NCBI GenBank assembly: GCA_937910695.1
Contig: CALEMW010000220.1
Span: 62,001-126,000, forward strand
Direction: 5' to 3'
DNA from: an uncultured bacterium
Lineage (GTDB): Bacteria; Krumholzibacteriota; Krumholzibacteriia; LZORAL124-64-63
DNA length: 64,000 bases
In this document: positions 9,181 through 17,034 of the stretch, piece by piece
Layout of the letters: each line of letters begins with the position of its first letter
How positions within the stretch are numbered: the stretch's first letter is position 1
Position numbers and translations under genes: made by a program
Notes under the pieces: generated by a model
Told to the model about the DNA's origin: nothing
Databases searched by the model: none
The model's input: the letters and a program-made list of their open reading frames with translations, nothing else

Positions 9181-10199
9181 GCAGGCTCCTCCACATAGGC
9201 GTTCAGGGCCGTCAACGCGGTTTCGACCTGTTCATCGTCGATCATCAGATGCGTCACCAGACGAACCCGACCCTTGCCGAAGGCTACGGCCAACAAACCC
9301 CGAACTGCGAGGAAAGCGAGCAGCCGCTCCTCATGGGCCGTCCTGTAAATCACGATGTTCGTTTCGACCTCATGATCCAAGGATATGAAAGGATTGTCCA
9401 GACCTTCCGCCAGACGGCGGGCGCGGCGGTGATCGTCGGCCAGACGCGGAAGATTGTGGTCGAGGGCGTAGAGGCAGGCCGCCGCGAGGATGCCTGCCTG
9501 ACGCATTCCTCCCCCGTAGAGCTTGCGGACACGTCGTCCTGCACGGATCAACGCAGCCTCACCGGCCAAACACGACCCTACCGGCGCGCCCAGGCCCTTC
9601 GAGAAGCAAACGCTCACCGTATCGACGGGCCTGACCAAGTCGGCCAAAGTGCGTCCGCTCGCCACATGGGCGTTCCAGAGACGTGCACCGTCGAGATGGA
9701 CATTCAGTCCCTGGGAGTGAGCTTCGTATCCCACCTTCTCGACAAGCGTCTGGGGCAGTACACAGCCTCCAGCCCTGTTGTGTGTGTTCTCGAGACAGAT
9801 CAGCGACGGACGCGAAAAATGATCATCGTCGGGATGGATGGCCGGAGCGATCAGCTCCCAGCTCAAAGCCCCGCGATCGCCGGAGAGGCAAGTCAACTGA
9901 AGTCCAGAAAGCGCAGCCGGGCCTCCCTGCTCGTAATTGTAGACATGGCATCCCGACTCGCAGATCACCTGGTCGCCGGGCCTCGTCTGGATCCGCAGGG
10001 CGATCTGGTTGGCCATAGTGCCGCTCGGTACGAACAGCGCAGCCTCCTTGCCGAGCAGCTCCGCCACACGGTCCTGCAGGTGCAGCACCGTGGGATCGTC
10101 TCCGAAGACGTCATCCCCCACGACGGCGTCGGCGATGGCCTGCCTCATGCCGGAATCCGGCTGCGTTACGGTATCGCTGCGAAAATCGATGGGCTTCAT
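9177..10199 (-). CDS. ltaE: Low-specificity L-threonine aldolase
   Basis: LtaE is a PLP enzyme that cleaves threonine or allo-threonine to glycine and acetaldehyde (EC 4.1.2.48). The 340-aa protein starts with the diagnostic [11 protein letters not shown]. Lys201 in [14 protein letters not shown] is the PLP lysine, and [13 protein letters not shown] is the cofactor-binding strand. It is co-directional with trkA (ATGA overlap). A terminator and then the HU gene lie upstream, so this is probably the first gene of the run, although no clear promoter was seen. Confidence 0.93.
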   Translation of the reverse strand: MKPIDFRSDTVTQPDSGMRQAIADAVVGDDVFGDDPTVLHLQDRVAELLGKEAALFVPSGTMANQIALRIQTRPGDQVICESGCHVYNYEQGGPAALSGLQLTCLSGDRGALSWELIAPAIHPDDDHFSRPSLICLENTHNRAGGCVLPQTLVEKVGYEAHSQGLNVHLDGARLWNAHVASGRTLADLVRPVDTVSVCFSKGLGAPVGSCLAGEAALIRAGRRVRKLYGGGMRQAGILAAACLYALDHNLPRLADDHRRARRLAEGLDNPFISLDHEVETNIVIYRTAHEERLLAFLAVRGLLAVAFGKGRVRLVTHLMIDDEQVETALTALNAYVEEPA

Positions 10200-10277
10200 T
10201 CAAGACCTCCAGGCGCAGAGCGATCCAGTCTGACGACAGCTCAAGGCACTAGGAATAAGGGATTGGAGGCGAAAGAA

Positions 10278-10306
10278 GGCTTCCCCGGCTTTGAGCCGGG
10301 AAAGCC
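10278..10306 (-). terminator. Intrinsic terminator after the HU gene
   Basis: A 13-bp stem (minus strand GGCTTTCCCGGCT / AGCCGGGGAAGCC) has a CAA loop and one G-U pair. On the minus strand it is followed by TTCTTTCGCC. It sits 32 bp downstream of the HU stop and would separate HU from ltaE. Confidence 0.7.
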
Positions 10307-10338
10307 GTCTGGTCGAGCAGGATGGGGCGGGAGCCCGA

Positions 10339-10626
10339 TCACATGATGTGGTTGGTCGCCACGCGGTCCTTCAACATCTTCGAGACCTTGAAGACGGGGA
10401 CACGACGTGCAGGTACGGGAACCGCATCCCCAGTACGGGGATTCCTGGCCATCCGCTCCTTGCGTTCCTTCACCTTGAACGTGCCGAAACCCCGGATTTC
10501 CAGGTGATGACCGTCGACAAGCAGTTTGCTGATCTCTTCAAGGAAGAGGTCGACAGTCTCGCCCACTTCCTTCTTCGTCAGGCCTGTCTTCTGAGCGATA
10601 TCCTCTACGATATCAGCCTTGGTCAT
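10339..10626 (-). CDS. HU/IHF-family DNA-binding protein
   Basis: This is a small nucleoid-associated protein of 95 aa that bends DNA as a dimer. It matches the family throughout: TKADIVEDIAQKTGLTKKEV at the N-terminus, GHHLEIRGFGTFKVKERKERMARNPRTGD in the beta-arm, and a C-terminal KVSKMLKDRV helix. The RNP tip of the arm is present (ARNPRTG). It resembles the IHF-alpha/HU mixed type found outside Proteobacteria, so no gene symbol is given. It appears to be transcribed alone. Confidence 0.93.
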   Translation of the reverse strand: MTKADIVEDIAQKTGLTKKEVGETVDLFLEEISKLLVDGHHLEIRGFGTFKVKERKERMARNPRTGDAVPVPARRVPVFKVSKMLKDRVATNHIM

Positions 10627-11029
10627 GACACACCCCTTTCATGAACCGGCTTCGAATCTTGAGCCATGATCCCGAGGGCTTACGGACTCATCGTCCCGTA
10701 TAACTCCTGCTCTGTCAAGGAGATTCTCCATTACTGACCGGCCTGTGCAAAACGCCCGAACCAAGACCTGTCATTTCGCAAGATCAAGTCTTAATCGGGT
10801 GTCGCAGACCCTCATAAGGAGCCAACAGGAACTTGACGAGATCGGGCACAATATCGCAACTGGCTGTATTTATTCTAGTTATAAACTTCCATAGAAGTCT
10901 CGATCGACGCTGGCATCTGCTTTGCAGTCTCCCGTCTCGTGAGCCGCGGACGATGCACTGTTCCACTAAGTCGACCCCATGATGGTCGCTCCGCAGAGGC
11001 TCCGAACTCTTCGTCAAGGAGGAAGACCG
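10627..11029. other. 403-bp intergenic region between divergent genes
   Basis: This spacer separates the HU gene (minus) from a lipoprotein gene (plus) and must hold both promoters. It is visibly AT-richer than its flanks, with CTGTATTTATTCTAGTTATAAAC near 10865-10890. A TTGACA lies on the minus strand at 10718-10713, but the nearest TTATAC is only 9 nt away, so I cannot assign a normal promoter. I see no ORF with a ribosome-binding site and no RNA gene. Confidence 0.5.
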
Positions 11030-11449
11030 GTGACTGGCAAGAATTTGAAAATCTTCGGCGCTCTCGCGCTGATCGCCCTGGCCCTGACGGGCTGCGGCAG
11101 CGACAGCGACAATCCGTCCCCCACCGCCGTGGTGGACACCGCGCCCCCCGCCGTTCCCGCCGACGTGAGCGGGCAGGCCTTTTCCAACTCCGTGTGGCTG
11201 AACTGGGACGCGAATACGACCGACGCGGACCTGGCCGGCTACAAGGTGTACCGTGTCTCTGGTGAACGGGTCGCCGCCCTGACCGCCGTGGCACAGGTCG
11301 AGAACTACTATACCGACACGAATCCCTCGACGGGTTCCAACACCTACCGGGTCACCTCGGTGGATGCGAACGGCAATGAGAGCGCCTACCAGGCGGTCGA
11401 AGTTGCGGTGGAAGACGACTTCGGTCCCTATCACCCCGACACGCCGTAG
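11030..11449 (+). CDS. Lipoprotein with a fibronectin type III-like domain
   Basis: This is a predicted membrane-anchored, exported protein of 139 aa. The N-terminal signal ends in the lipobox LTGC (ALIALALTGCGSDSD). A low-complexity linker and one FN3-like module follow (APPAVPADVSGQAFSNSVWLNWDAN...DLAGYKVYRVSG...YRVTSVDANGNESAY). The GTG start at 11030 is fixed by AAGGAGG 7 nt upstream; the 17 codons added in the track are not needed. A strong terminator follows, so it is a single-gene unit. The binding partner is unknown. Confidence 0.75.
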   Translation: MTGKNLKIFGALALIALALTGCGSDSDNPSPTAVVDTAPPAVPADVSGQAFSNSVWLNWDANTTDADLAGYKVYRVSGERVAALTAVAQVENYYTDTNPSTGSNTYRVTSVDANGNESAYQAVEVAVEDDFGPYHPDTP

Positions 11450-11500
11450 CAAGGGCTTCTACCCGGAGCCAGCCGGACGGGCTTCCGTCGGCGAAGACGA

Positions 11501-11526
11501 GACCGGACCCTCCCTAGGGTCCGGTC
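11501..11526. terminator. Intrinsic terminator
   Basis: A perfect 11-bp inverted repeat, GACCGGACCCT / AGGGTCCGGTC, has a 4-nt loop and is followed by TTCGCTTCTG. It lies between the lipoprotein gene and the convergent M50 protease gene and may serve both. Confidence 0.8.
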
Positions 11527-11562
11527 TTCGCTTCTGTGGTCAGGAAATCAGATGAACGAAGC

Positions 11563-12234
11563 TTAAGAGAAGAGCCCGTACACGAAGAACGTGATGCGAT
11601 CATAGGTTCCGCCCACCATGTCCATAGCCGGCCCGAGAACCACCCTCAGACTACCCGTGAACAGAAGCAGCAGGATGATCATGAATCCGTAGGGACGTAG
11701 CCTGATGTAGAACCTCATGGCTTCGCCACGCAGAAACGTGAGGAGAATCCAGCTGCCATCGAGAGGTGGAACTGGAATCAAGTTGAAGAGCGCCAACAGA
11801 ACGTTCAGCTTGATCCCCAAGCTGAACAGCAGACTCAGGAACATCAGGCCGTTTCCCGTGCCGGTCGCACCGGTTCCGTGGGCGATCGCGGCGACGATGC
11901 CCAACATGATTGCCGAGACGAGGGCGAGCAGCAAATTGCTCGCCGGACCTGCCGCCGCGACGATGGCATGATCGCGCAGCGGATTGTTCAGCCTCATGGT
12001 GTTCACGGGAACTGGCTTGGCCCAGCCGATGACGAACCCTCCCAGCAAGAGTCCCATCACGGGAAATAGGATCGAGCCGACAGGGTCGAGATGAGCCATG
12101 GGATTGAGCGTGAGCCGTCCCATGCGCAGAGCTGTGTCGTCGCCGAGGCGCAACGCCGCGTAGGCGTGAGCGGATTCATGCACGACAAGCGAGAGCAGCA
12201 GAACGAACAGGGCGATTAGGATTTGCAGATCCAA
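11563..12234 (-). CDS. Site-2 protease family (M50) membrane metalloprotease
   Basis: This is an intramembrane zinc protease of about 223 aa, the small form without a PDZ domain. The HExxH motif is at residues 19-23 (VVHESAHAYAALRLGDD), and the third zinc ligand Asp159 is in NLIPVPPLDGSWIL. Five or six hydrophobic segments are visible. The start is uncertain. The track's 64 extra N-terminal codons run through the preceding glycosyltransferase gene. The TTG at 12234, just after that gene's stop, gives the family-like N-terminus LDLQILIALFVLLLSLVVHE. The substrate is unknown. Confidence 0.85.
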   Translation of the reverse strand: MDLQILIALFVLLLSLVVHESAHAYAALRLGDDTALRMGRLTLNPMAHLDPVGSILFPVMGLLLGGFVIGWAKPVPVNTMRLNNPLRDHAIVAAAGPASNLLLALVSAIMLGIVAAIAHGTGATGTGNGLMFLSLLFSLGIKLNVLLALFNLIPVPPLDGSWILLTFLRGEAMRFYIRLRPYGFMIILLLLFTGSLRVVLGPAMDMVGGTYDRITFFVYGLFS

Positions 12235-12238
12235 GTCA

Positions 12239-13369
12239 TCACACTCCGTTTGGGTCGCGGCCCGGCAGCTCCAGAAAGGCCTGCAGGACCTGGTCGATAT
12301 CGAGGGCTTGGAGTTCGCCCGATTCGTGGCGGAGAGGCCGCAAAGCATGATGACGAGGCGCCCAGCTGGCAGGGTCGGTGGGGCCGAACAAGGCCAGGGT
12401 AGGTGCCCCCACGGCTCCGGCCACATGCATCAAACCCGTATCGTTGCAGAGAAAGCGATCCGCTCGTTCCAGCAAAGCCGCACAAACGCCGACCGTCACC
12501 GGCGGCAGTTCAGTCCAGGCGGAATGCAGGTCGTTGGGAAGCAGTCCACACATCTCCTGCCGAAAAGCCTCCATCACATGTGCGTCGGCCGGTCCCTGCA
12601 ACACCAGCACTCGGCGTCCGGCCCGAACGAAGTGGGCCGCCACAGCTGCGAACCTTTCCGTCGGCCAAAGATTCACGATTTTGCCGGCCCCAGGATGCAT
12701 CAGAATGAGCGGGTCGGCACCAGGAACATCCTTGGCGATATCCTCGGCCACCGCCCGTTCCTTAGCTGCAGGAACCAACACTGTGGAGCGGTCTTGGGTG
12801 TCGATGCCCACCGCGGCCAGAGGCGCCAGATTGTGGTCGACTGCATGCCCTTCCAGCTCTGGATACGAAGGCATGACCAAACTGTAGGCGTGGCGACTGA
12901 CATCGAAGCCGTAAGGCAGGCTGTCACAGCCCACGATGAGCTCGGCTCCTGACACAGCGGCCAAAGCAGCACTGGTGACCGAATAGGACACGGAGTTGAG
13001 TACGAAGGCAAGGTCGGGTTCGAATTGTCTCAGAACACGGATGAATGCCAGCAGTGGGCCAGGCCGGGTGCAGGCCCGCTTGTCGAACAGAAGGATCCGG
13101 TCGAGATGCGGGCTGTATTGCACCACATCAAGGTTGATCGGGGCGCAGACAAGAGCGATTTCGGCTTCGGGGTAGGTTTCCCGAACGGCGCGGAAACAGG
13201 GTGTGGCACAGACCATGTCCCCCATCTGATTGTGGGGGCGAACGATGAGGACTCGACGGGGTCGGGCGGCACGGATTTCATCGGGTGTGCGACCGGGTCG
13301 ATGCCAGAGGCGGGCGATCGCTCCCGATACAACACGCTTGATTCCCTTGCGAAACGAGGACCGGGCCAT
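12239..13369 (-). CDS. Glycosyltransferase family 9 (heptosyltransferase-like)
   Basis: GT9 enzymes transfer heptose or related sugars from a nucleotide donor to the LPS core on the inner face of the inner membrane. The 376-aa protein begins with a basic segment, then RRVLIVRPHNQMGDMVCATPCFRAVRETYPEAEIALV, the classic first strand and helix. Near the C-terminus FLCNDTGLMHVAGAVGAPTLALFGPTDPASWAP is the donor-binding site. I start at the ATG at 13369; a TTG eight codons upstream is the alternative. It probably helps build the outer-membrane polysaccharide, together with the O-antigen ligase and GT2 genes elsewhere in the window. Confidence 0.9.
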   Translation of the reverse strand: MARSSFRKGIKRVVSGAIARLWHRPGRTPDEIRAARPRRVLIVRPHNQMGDMVCATPCFRAVRETYPEAEIALVCAPINLDVVQYSPHLDRILLFDKRACTRPGPLLAFIRVLRQFEPDLAFVLNSVSYSVTSAALAAVSGAELIVGCDSLPYGFDVSRHAYSLVMPSYPELEGHAVDHNLAPLAAVGIDTQDRSTVLVPAAKERAVAEDIAKDVPGADPLILMHPGAGKIVNLWPTERFAAVAAHFVRAGRRVLVLQGPADAHVMEAFRQEMCGLLPNDLHSAWTELPPVTVGVCAALLERADRFLCNDTGLMHVAGAVGAPTLALFGPTDPASWAPRHHALRPLRHESGELQALDIDQVLQAFLELPGRDPNGV

Positions 13370-13419
13370 AGTCAGCTGGCACTCCTGTTGCAACAGCGCA
13401 GCTCGAGAGGAGCCTCGCC

Positions 13420-13659
13420 ATGAGTGTAGTTCAAAAAATCACACGTTTTCTACTATGGGCCACTGTCGTAGCTCTTGGCCACTACGAGATCGTGGCCAAA
13501 TCTCCCCAGCTGATGACCGATCCCCTACCGGGGTGGTTCGACGCCGTCCGTGCAGAACAGTCGGTATCGTTCCGGCCGTGGACGGGATTGGCGCCTATGG
13601 ATCACATCATCCACGAAAGCCTCGAAGCAAAGGTCTACTACGAACGTCTCCTACGCTGA
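13420..13659 (+). CDS. Small hypothetical protein with N-terminal hydrophobic segment
   Basis: The product has 79 aa. AGAGGAG stands 7 nt before the ATG, which argues for a real gene. Residues about 8-22 (TRFLLWATVVALGHY) could be one membrane helix or a signal anchor; the rest is soluble, with the short motif WTGLAPMDHIIHESLEAKVYYERLL. It is divergent from the GT9 gene with a 50-bp gap. Its last 22 bp overlap the 3' end of rsgA on the other strand. I do not recognise the family. Confidence 0.6.
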   Translation: MSVVQKITRFLLWATVVALGHYEIVAKSPQLMTDPLPGWFDAVRAEQSVSFRPWTGLAPMDHIIHESLEAKVYYERLLR

Positions 13660-14603
13660 CCACTGTGATCGACGCGCCCCTGATCCAGATCCTTCAACAT
13701 GCCCAGATATGCATCGAGACGCCAGGATGGAATCCTGCCGGCAGTTACAGCCGCCTTGACGCCGCAGTCCGGTTCGTCGCGATGGATGCAGGTGGTGAAC
13801 CGGCACTGGTATCCGGGTTCATGAAAATCCGGGAAAGCATCGCGCAGTTCGGCAATTTCCAGATCCCAGGCATCGAAGCCCCGGATACCCGGTGAATCGG
13901 CGATGAATCCCCCTTCGGACAGTGGGAACAGCTCGGTCAGGGTCGTGGTGTGCCGGCCCAGGCCGGTCTTTTCGGTCACTTCACCCACCCGCAGTTCCAT
14001 ACCTGTGGCCCTTGCCAGCAACGAACTCTTACCCGTTCCCGACGCCCCTAGCAGGAGCGATGTCTTTCCCTTGAGCAGGGCTCCGAACTCGGCAACGCCT
14101 TCACCCGTCTCTGCCGAAGTCCTCAGAACACGACAGCCAAAGGTCTCGTAATAGCTCCAGCGCGCCTCGGCGGCAACATCTGGGGCCAGGTCGACCTTAT
14201 TGAGACAGAGAACGCCGTCCACCTCGAACCTTTCGGCCGCCACCAGCAACCGGTCGACGAACCCCGCCACGGGGTCGGGACGGCTCACCGACTGGACAAC
14301 CACGACTTGGTCGAGGTTGGCCATGAGCACCTGCTCCACACGTCCCCTGTCGCGCTTCGAGGACATGCGCGAGATCTTATTGGTCCGCGGCAGAACGGCT
14401 TCGATCACTCCTGTCGAGCCGTCTGGGGCCATCTCGAGTTCGACGCGATCGCCCGCAACCGCCACAGTACGCGCCTCCTGACGTCCTTGCTTGAGCCGGC
14501 CGCGCAGGCGGCAGTCCACCTCACGGTGCTCGCAAAGAACACGGCAATGCCCGCTGTGAGCCCGCAAGACGACGCCCTGCATCCGTCCGTCTTCGTTGGT
14601 CAA
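13638..14603 (-). CDS. rsgA: Ribosome small-subunit-dependent GTPase A
   Basis: RsgA is a circularly permuted GTPase that helps mature the 30S subunit. The 321-aa protein has an N-terminal OB-fold region, then G4 (LNKVDL), then the P-loop GASGTGKSS and G3 (DSPGIRGFD), the order typical of permuted GTPases. A C-terminal zinc site (CRFTTCIHRDEPDC) is intact. The start may be the ATG at 14603 or the ATG seven codons later (MQGVVL). It is divergent from the EIIA gene. Confidence 0.95.
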   Translation of the reverse strand: MTNEDGRMQGVVLRAHSGHCRVLCEHREVDCRLRGRLKQGRQEARTVAVAGDRVELEMAPDGSTGVIEAVLPRTNKISRMSSKRDRGRVEQVLMANLDQVVVVQSVSRPDPVAGFVDRLLVAAERFEVDGVLCLNKVDLAPDVAAEARWSYYETFGCRVLRTSAETGEGVAEFGALLKGKTSLLLGASGTGKSSLLARATGMELRVGEVTEKTGLGRHTTTLTELFPLSEGGFIADSPGIRGFDAWDLEIAELRDAFPDFHEPGYQCRFTTCIHRDEPDCGVKAAVTAGRIPSWRLDAYLGMLKDLDQGRVDHSGQRRRRS

Positions 14604-14649
14604 TCCGTGCCTCCGCGGTTGCGCGCCTCAATCAGGAGTCAAATGCGCC

Positions 14650-14678
14650 TTGAGTCGAAGTGATCGATTGCTTAGTTT
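14650..14678 (+). promoter_or_regulatory. Candidate sigma-70-type promoter for the EIIA gene
   Basis: TTGAGT and TAGTTT are separated by 17 bp in an AT-rich stretch, 52 bp before the EIIA start. The -35 matches consensus at 4 of 6 positions and the -10 at 3 of 6, so this is tentative. Confidence 0.3.
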
Positions 14679-14730
14679 AGGCTGAAGCTGGAGTGTCGTA
14701 AAACAAAACCGGTTGCTCAAGGTGGTCTCG

Positions 14731-15192
14731 ATGGACATCAAGGACGTTCTCCGACTCACGTCCCCCGCTCTCTTCATCCCCGAGTTGAAAGCCACGGACA
14801 AGAACGGCGTTCTCGAGGAAATGGTCGCTGTCCTACTGGCCGACCGCAAGCTCACCAACAAAGACACTGTCCTGACGATGCTCGCCCACCGTGAAGAGAT
14901 GGGCAGCACGGCTGTCGGCCCGGGCGTGGCGTTCCCCCACGGACGCTCCCTCGCCACTGAAGATCTGATCATCGTGGTCGCACGTTCCGCCGCCGGTGTC
15001 GATTTCGATTCGATCGACGGCGAACCGACCCACCTCTTCTTCATGCTCATCGCTCCTCCGCAGGACTCCGGCAACCAGTACATCCGGTCCCTGGCCGTCC
15101 TGACGGAGAAGCTGCAGAACGAAGGAACCCGCACGGCCCTGCGCGAGGCGGCCGACTACGAAGCCTTCAGCGGCGCGCTGACTGAGGAGTGA
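14731..15192 (+). CDS. PTS EIIA-Ntr-like protein
   Basis: This is a phosphocarrier-type EIIA domain of the fructose/nitrogen-regulatory family, 153 aa. The active His70 lies in STAVGPGVAFPHGRS, the normal PtsN context. No EIIB or EIIC domain and no EI or HPr gene is visible in the window, so a regulatory role is more likely than sugar import. The ATG at 14731 has AAGGTGG upstream; the track's TTG six codons earlier is not needed. It is followed at once by the zinc-ribbon gene, whose ribosome-binding site overlaps this stop. A second copy of the domain lies near 27.5 kb. Confidence 0.88.
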   Translation: MDIKDVLRLTSPALFIPELKATDKNGVLEEMVAVLLADRKLTNKDTVLTMLAHREEMGSTAVGPGVAFPHGRSLATEDLIIVVARSAAGVDFDSIDGEPTHLFFMLIAPPQDSGNQYIRSLAVLTEKLQNEGTRTALREAADYEAFSGALTEE

Positions 15193-15194
15193 TC

Positions 15195-15536
15195 ATGAAC
15201 CGTCAACTGAACATCCTGGTCGACGTCCAGAACAAGGAACTCACCCTCCGCGACGCCGAAGACACCGAGCGCGCCAAGGAATTCGAAGCTCTCGGCTTCA
15301 AGATGGATCCGGAGAAGATCCGGGGAGAAATCGCGAAGCTTATCGAAGAGGTCGACCCCAAACACCGCGGCTACTACCTGCGCCTCAAGAAGAAATACTC
15401 GGACCCTGTCGTACCAGTCCGCGACGGCCACTGCACCGGCTGCTACGCCAACGTACCGACGTCGTTCACGTCGGTGATGAACGAGAACAAGGTCCAGAAC
15501 TGCGAAAGCTGCGGACGGATCATTTTCCAGATCTGA
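15195..15536 (+). CDS. Small coiled-coil protein with C4 zinc ribbon
   Basis: The product has 113 aa: a charged helical N-terminal half (NKELTLRDAEDTERAKEFEALGFKMDPEKIRGEIAKLIEEV) and a C-terminal ribbon, HCTGCYANVP...NCESCGRIIFQI, with two CxxC pairs. This layout resembles bacterial C4-type zinc-ribbon proteins thought to bind nucleic acids or the transcription machinery; I cannot name a function. The ATG at 15195 has GAGGAG 5 nt upstream, overlapping the EIIA stop, so the two genes are co-translated. A strong terminator follows. Confidence 0.8.
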   Translation: MNRQLNILVDVQNKELTLRDAEDTERAKEFEALGFKMDPEKIRGEIAKLIEEVDPKHRGYYLRLKKKYSDPVVPVRDGHCTGCYANVPTSFTSVMNENKVQNCESCGRIIFQI

Positions 15537-15557
15537 CCCCGAATGTCGAACATGCGA

Positions 15558-15586
15558 AAAGGGGCGACTCGTCGAGTCGCCCCTTT
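15558..15586. terminator. Intrinsic terminator
   Basis: A 13-bp perfect stem, AAAGGGGCGACTC / GAGTCGCCCCTTT, has a 3-nt loop. It lies between the zinc-ribbon gene and the convergent Clp ATPase gene. The A and T ends of the stem let it act in both directions. Confidence 0.85.
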
Positions 15587-15642
15587 CGTCTGCCGCGGTC
15601 CAACGGGGCCAGGCGGGAGGTCCCGTCCCTCAGGACGCGGAC

Positions 15643-16881
15643 TCAGTCGTTCCAGGATCCAGTGAGAGTCTGCGAGACGGCCATGCCGCCGGTCCCGTCC
15701 TCCTCCATCTTCTTCTTCTCACCACCGTCGTCACGCACGCCCAAGTCGGTGCGAGCCCACTTGGTCGTCCCCGCGGGCAGAACGGTGACGTCAGTCTCCC
15801 AGTCGATGCCGGGTTCCTTGCGGAAAACGAACTCTCCCTCGTCGACATCGATCATCACGAGATCGCCTCGTCGGATCTGCTCGCTGCAGATGTAGTGGGA
15901 GATCGGGGTCACGAGGCGCTTCTCAACGACGCGCTTCAGAGGTCGGGCTCCGAACTCAGGGTCCGTGCCCTCGGCCACGAGCTGGGCCTTGGCCCGCTGT
16001 GTGACTTCGAGCAGGAACGGTTCCGCACAGAGCAGGGCGCGGCGGTGGATGCCGGCGATCTGGTTGTCCAGAATCCGGTAGAGGTGATCTTCCTTGAGGG
16101 TCCCGTAGGTGATCAGGTCGTCGAAGCGGTTGAGGAACTCGGCAGGGAAGACCTTCTTGGCCTCACGGTTCACAGCGTCCACAAGGTCCTTATCGACCTG
16201 ATTGGCATCATGGCCCGTACTAAAGCCGATGTTGTTCCGCGCAAGGTGCCGATTCATCACTTTGCTGCCCACATTCGACGTGAGCACGATGATCGAGCGC
16301 GTGAAGTCCACCTCTTCGTTGTTGGCCAGGATCAGATGGCCATCTTCGAGGATACCGAGAAGGGTGTTCCACATCTTGGGGTGGGCCTTTTCGACTTCAT
16401 CGAAGAGCACGATGTTGAGGTAGCGTTCCGCCTCGGGTGGGAACATCTCACCGAGACGACTGTCGGCTTCGCTGATCAGTCCGGAGCGTTTCTCGATCGC
16501 CTTGAGGTGATGGCGGTCGAGGTTCTCCTGGGCCAGCAACGGCCGGATCTCTCCGCCGACATAGCCGGGAGGCGAGCCGAGCAGCTTGGAGATGTTGTAG
16601 TGGGCCGAGAACTCCTGGCAGTTGATGCGGGTGAACGCCCGCCGGTCGCCGAAGATCGTCTCGGCCAGGCAGCGCACCGTCTCGGTCTTGCCCACGCCGG
16701 TGGGCCCGAGGAACATCATCGTCAGCAGGGGCCGTTCGGGATCGTGGATGCCCGCGATCAGACGACTGAAGCTGTCGGTGATGCGGACGCTGGCATCGGG
16801 CTGCCCGATGACCATTTCGTCCATCCGATGCTGAAAGCGCCTGAGTTGTCCACCGACCATTCCGGACTTGAGTTCGATCAC
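15643..16881 (-). CDS. Single-domain Clp/Hsp100 AAA+ ATPase
   Basis: This is an AAA+ unfoldase module of 412 aa, equal to the second ATPase domain (D2) of ClpA/ClpB plus its small domain. Residue landmarks are Walker A GPTGVGKT at 59-66, pore loop GYVG at 106-109, Walker B IVLFDEVEKA at 157-166, sensor 1 TSN at 201-203, arginine finger in FLNR at 249-252, and sensor 2 in GARPLKR near 313-319. There is no N-domain or D1 domain. An IGF tripeptide at 218-220 falls where ClpA and ClpC carry their ClpP-binding loop. The last 50 residues are a charged, low-complexity tail. The GTG start at 16881 has GAGGAGTAGG upstream. No clpP is in the window. Confidence 0.88.
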   Translation of the reverse strand: MIELKSGMVGGQLRRFQHRMDEMVIGQPDASVRITDSFSRLIAGIHDPERPLLTMMFLGPTGVGKTETVRCLAETIFGDRRAFTRINCQEFSAHYNISKLLGSPPGYVGGEIRPLLAQENLDRHHLKAIEKRSGLISEADSRLGEMFPPEAERYLNIVLFDEVEKAHPKMWNTLLGILEDGHLILANNEEVDFTRSIIVLTSNVGSKVMNRHLARNNIGFSTGHDANQVDKDLVDAVNREAKKVFPAEFLNRFDDLITYGTLKEDHLYRILDNQIAGIHRRALLCAEPFLLEVTQRAKAQLVAEGTDPEFGARPLKRVVEKRLVTPISHYICSEQIRRGDLVMIDVDEGEFVFRKEPGIDWETDVTVLPAGTTKWARTDLGVRDDGGEKKKMEEDGTGGMAVSQTLTGSWND

Positions 16882-16953
16882 GTCCTACTCCTCGCCATCT
16901 TGCGCTATATGAACCGGTTCGCGACCGGCTGCTGATTCGCGACCATGAGGAAA

Positions 16954-16990
16954 CCCGCCTCCCCCCTGTCTTCGGACGGGGAAAGGCGGG
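16954..16990 (-). terminator. Intrinsic terminator after the 5'-nucleotidase gene
   Basis: A long hairpin, CCCGCCT...AGGCGGG, has an inner GTC/GAC stem. On the minus strand it is followed by GTTTCC. It sits about 45 bp beyond the 5'-nucleotidase stop and closes the 27-17 kb envelope cluster. Confidence 0.75.
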
Positions 16991-17034
16991 CTTGAGTGCA
17001 AACAGGCGAAAATCTTCTGCGTTTAAGGACTTGA

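Noticed and set aside
10698-10718. TTGACA/TTATAC as an HU promoter on the minus strand
   Set aside because: The spacer is only 9 nt, far too short for a sigma-70 promoter.
12216-12485. 89-aa minus-strand ORF between the M50 and GT9 genes
   Set aside because: It lies inside the GT9 gene in another frame and has no motif.
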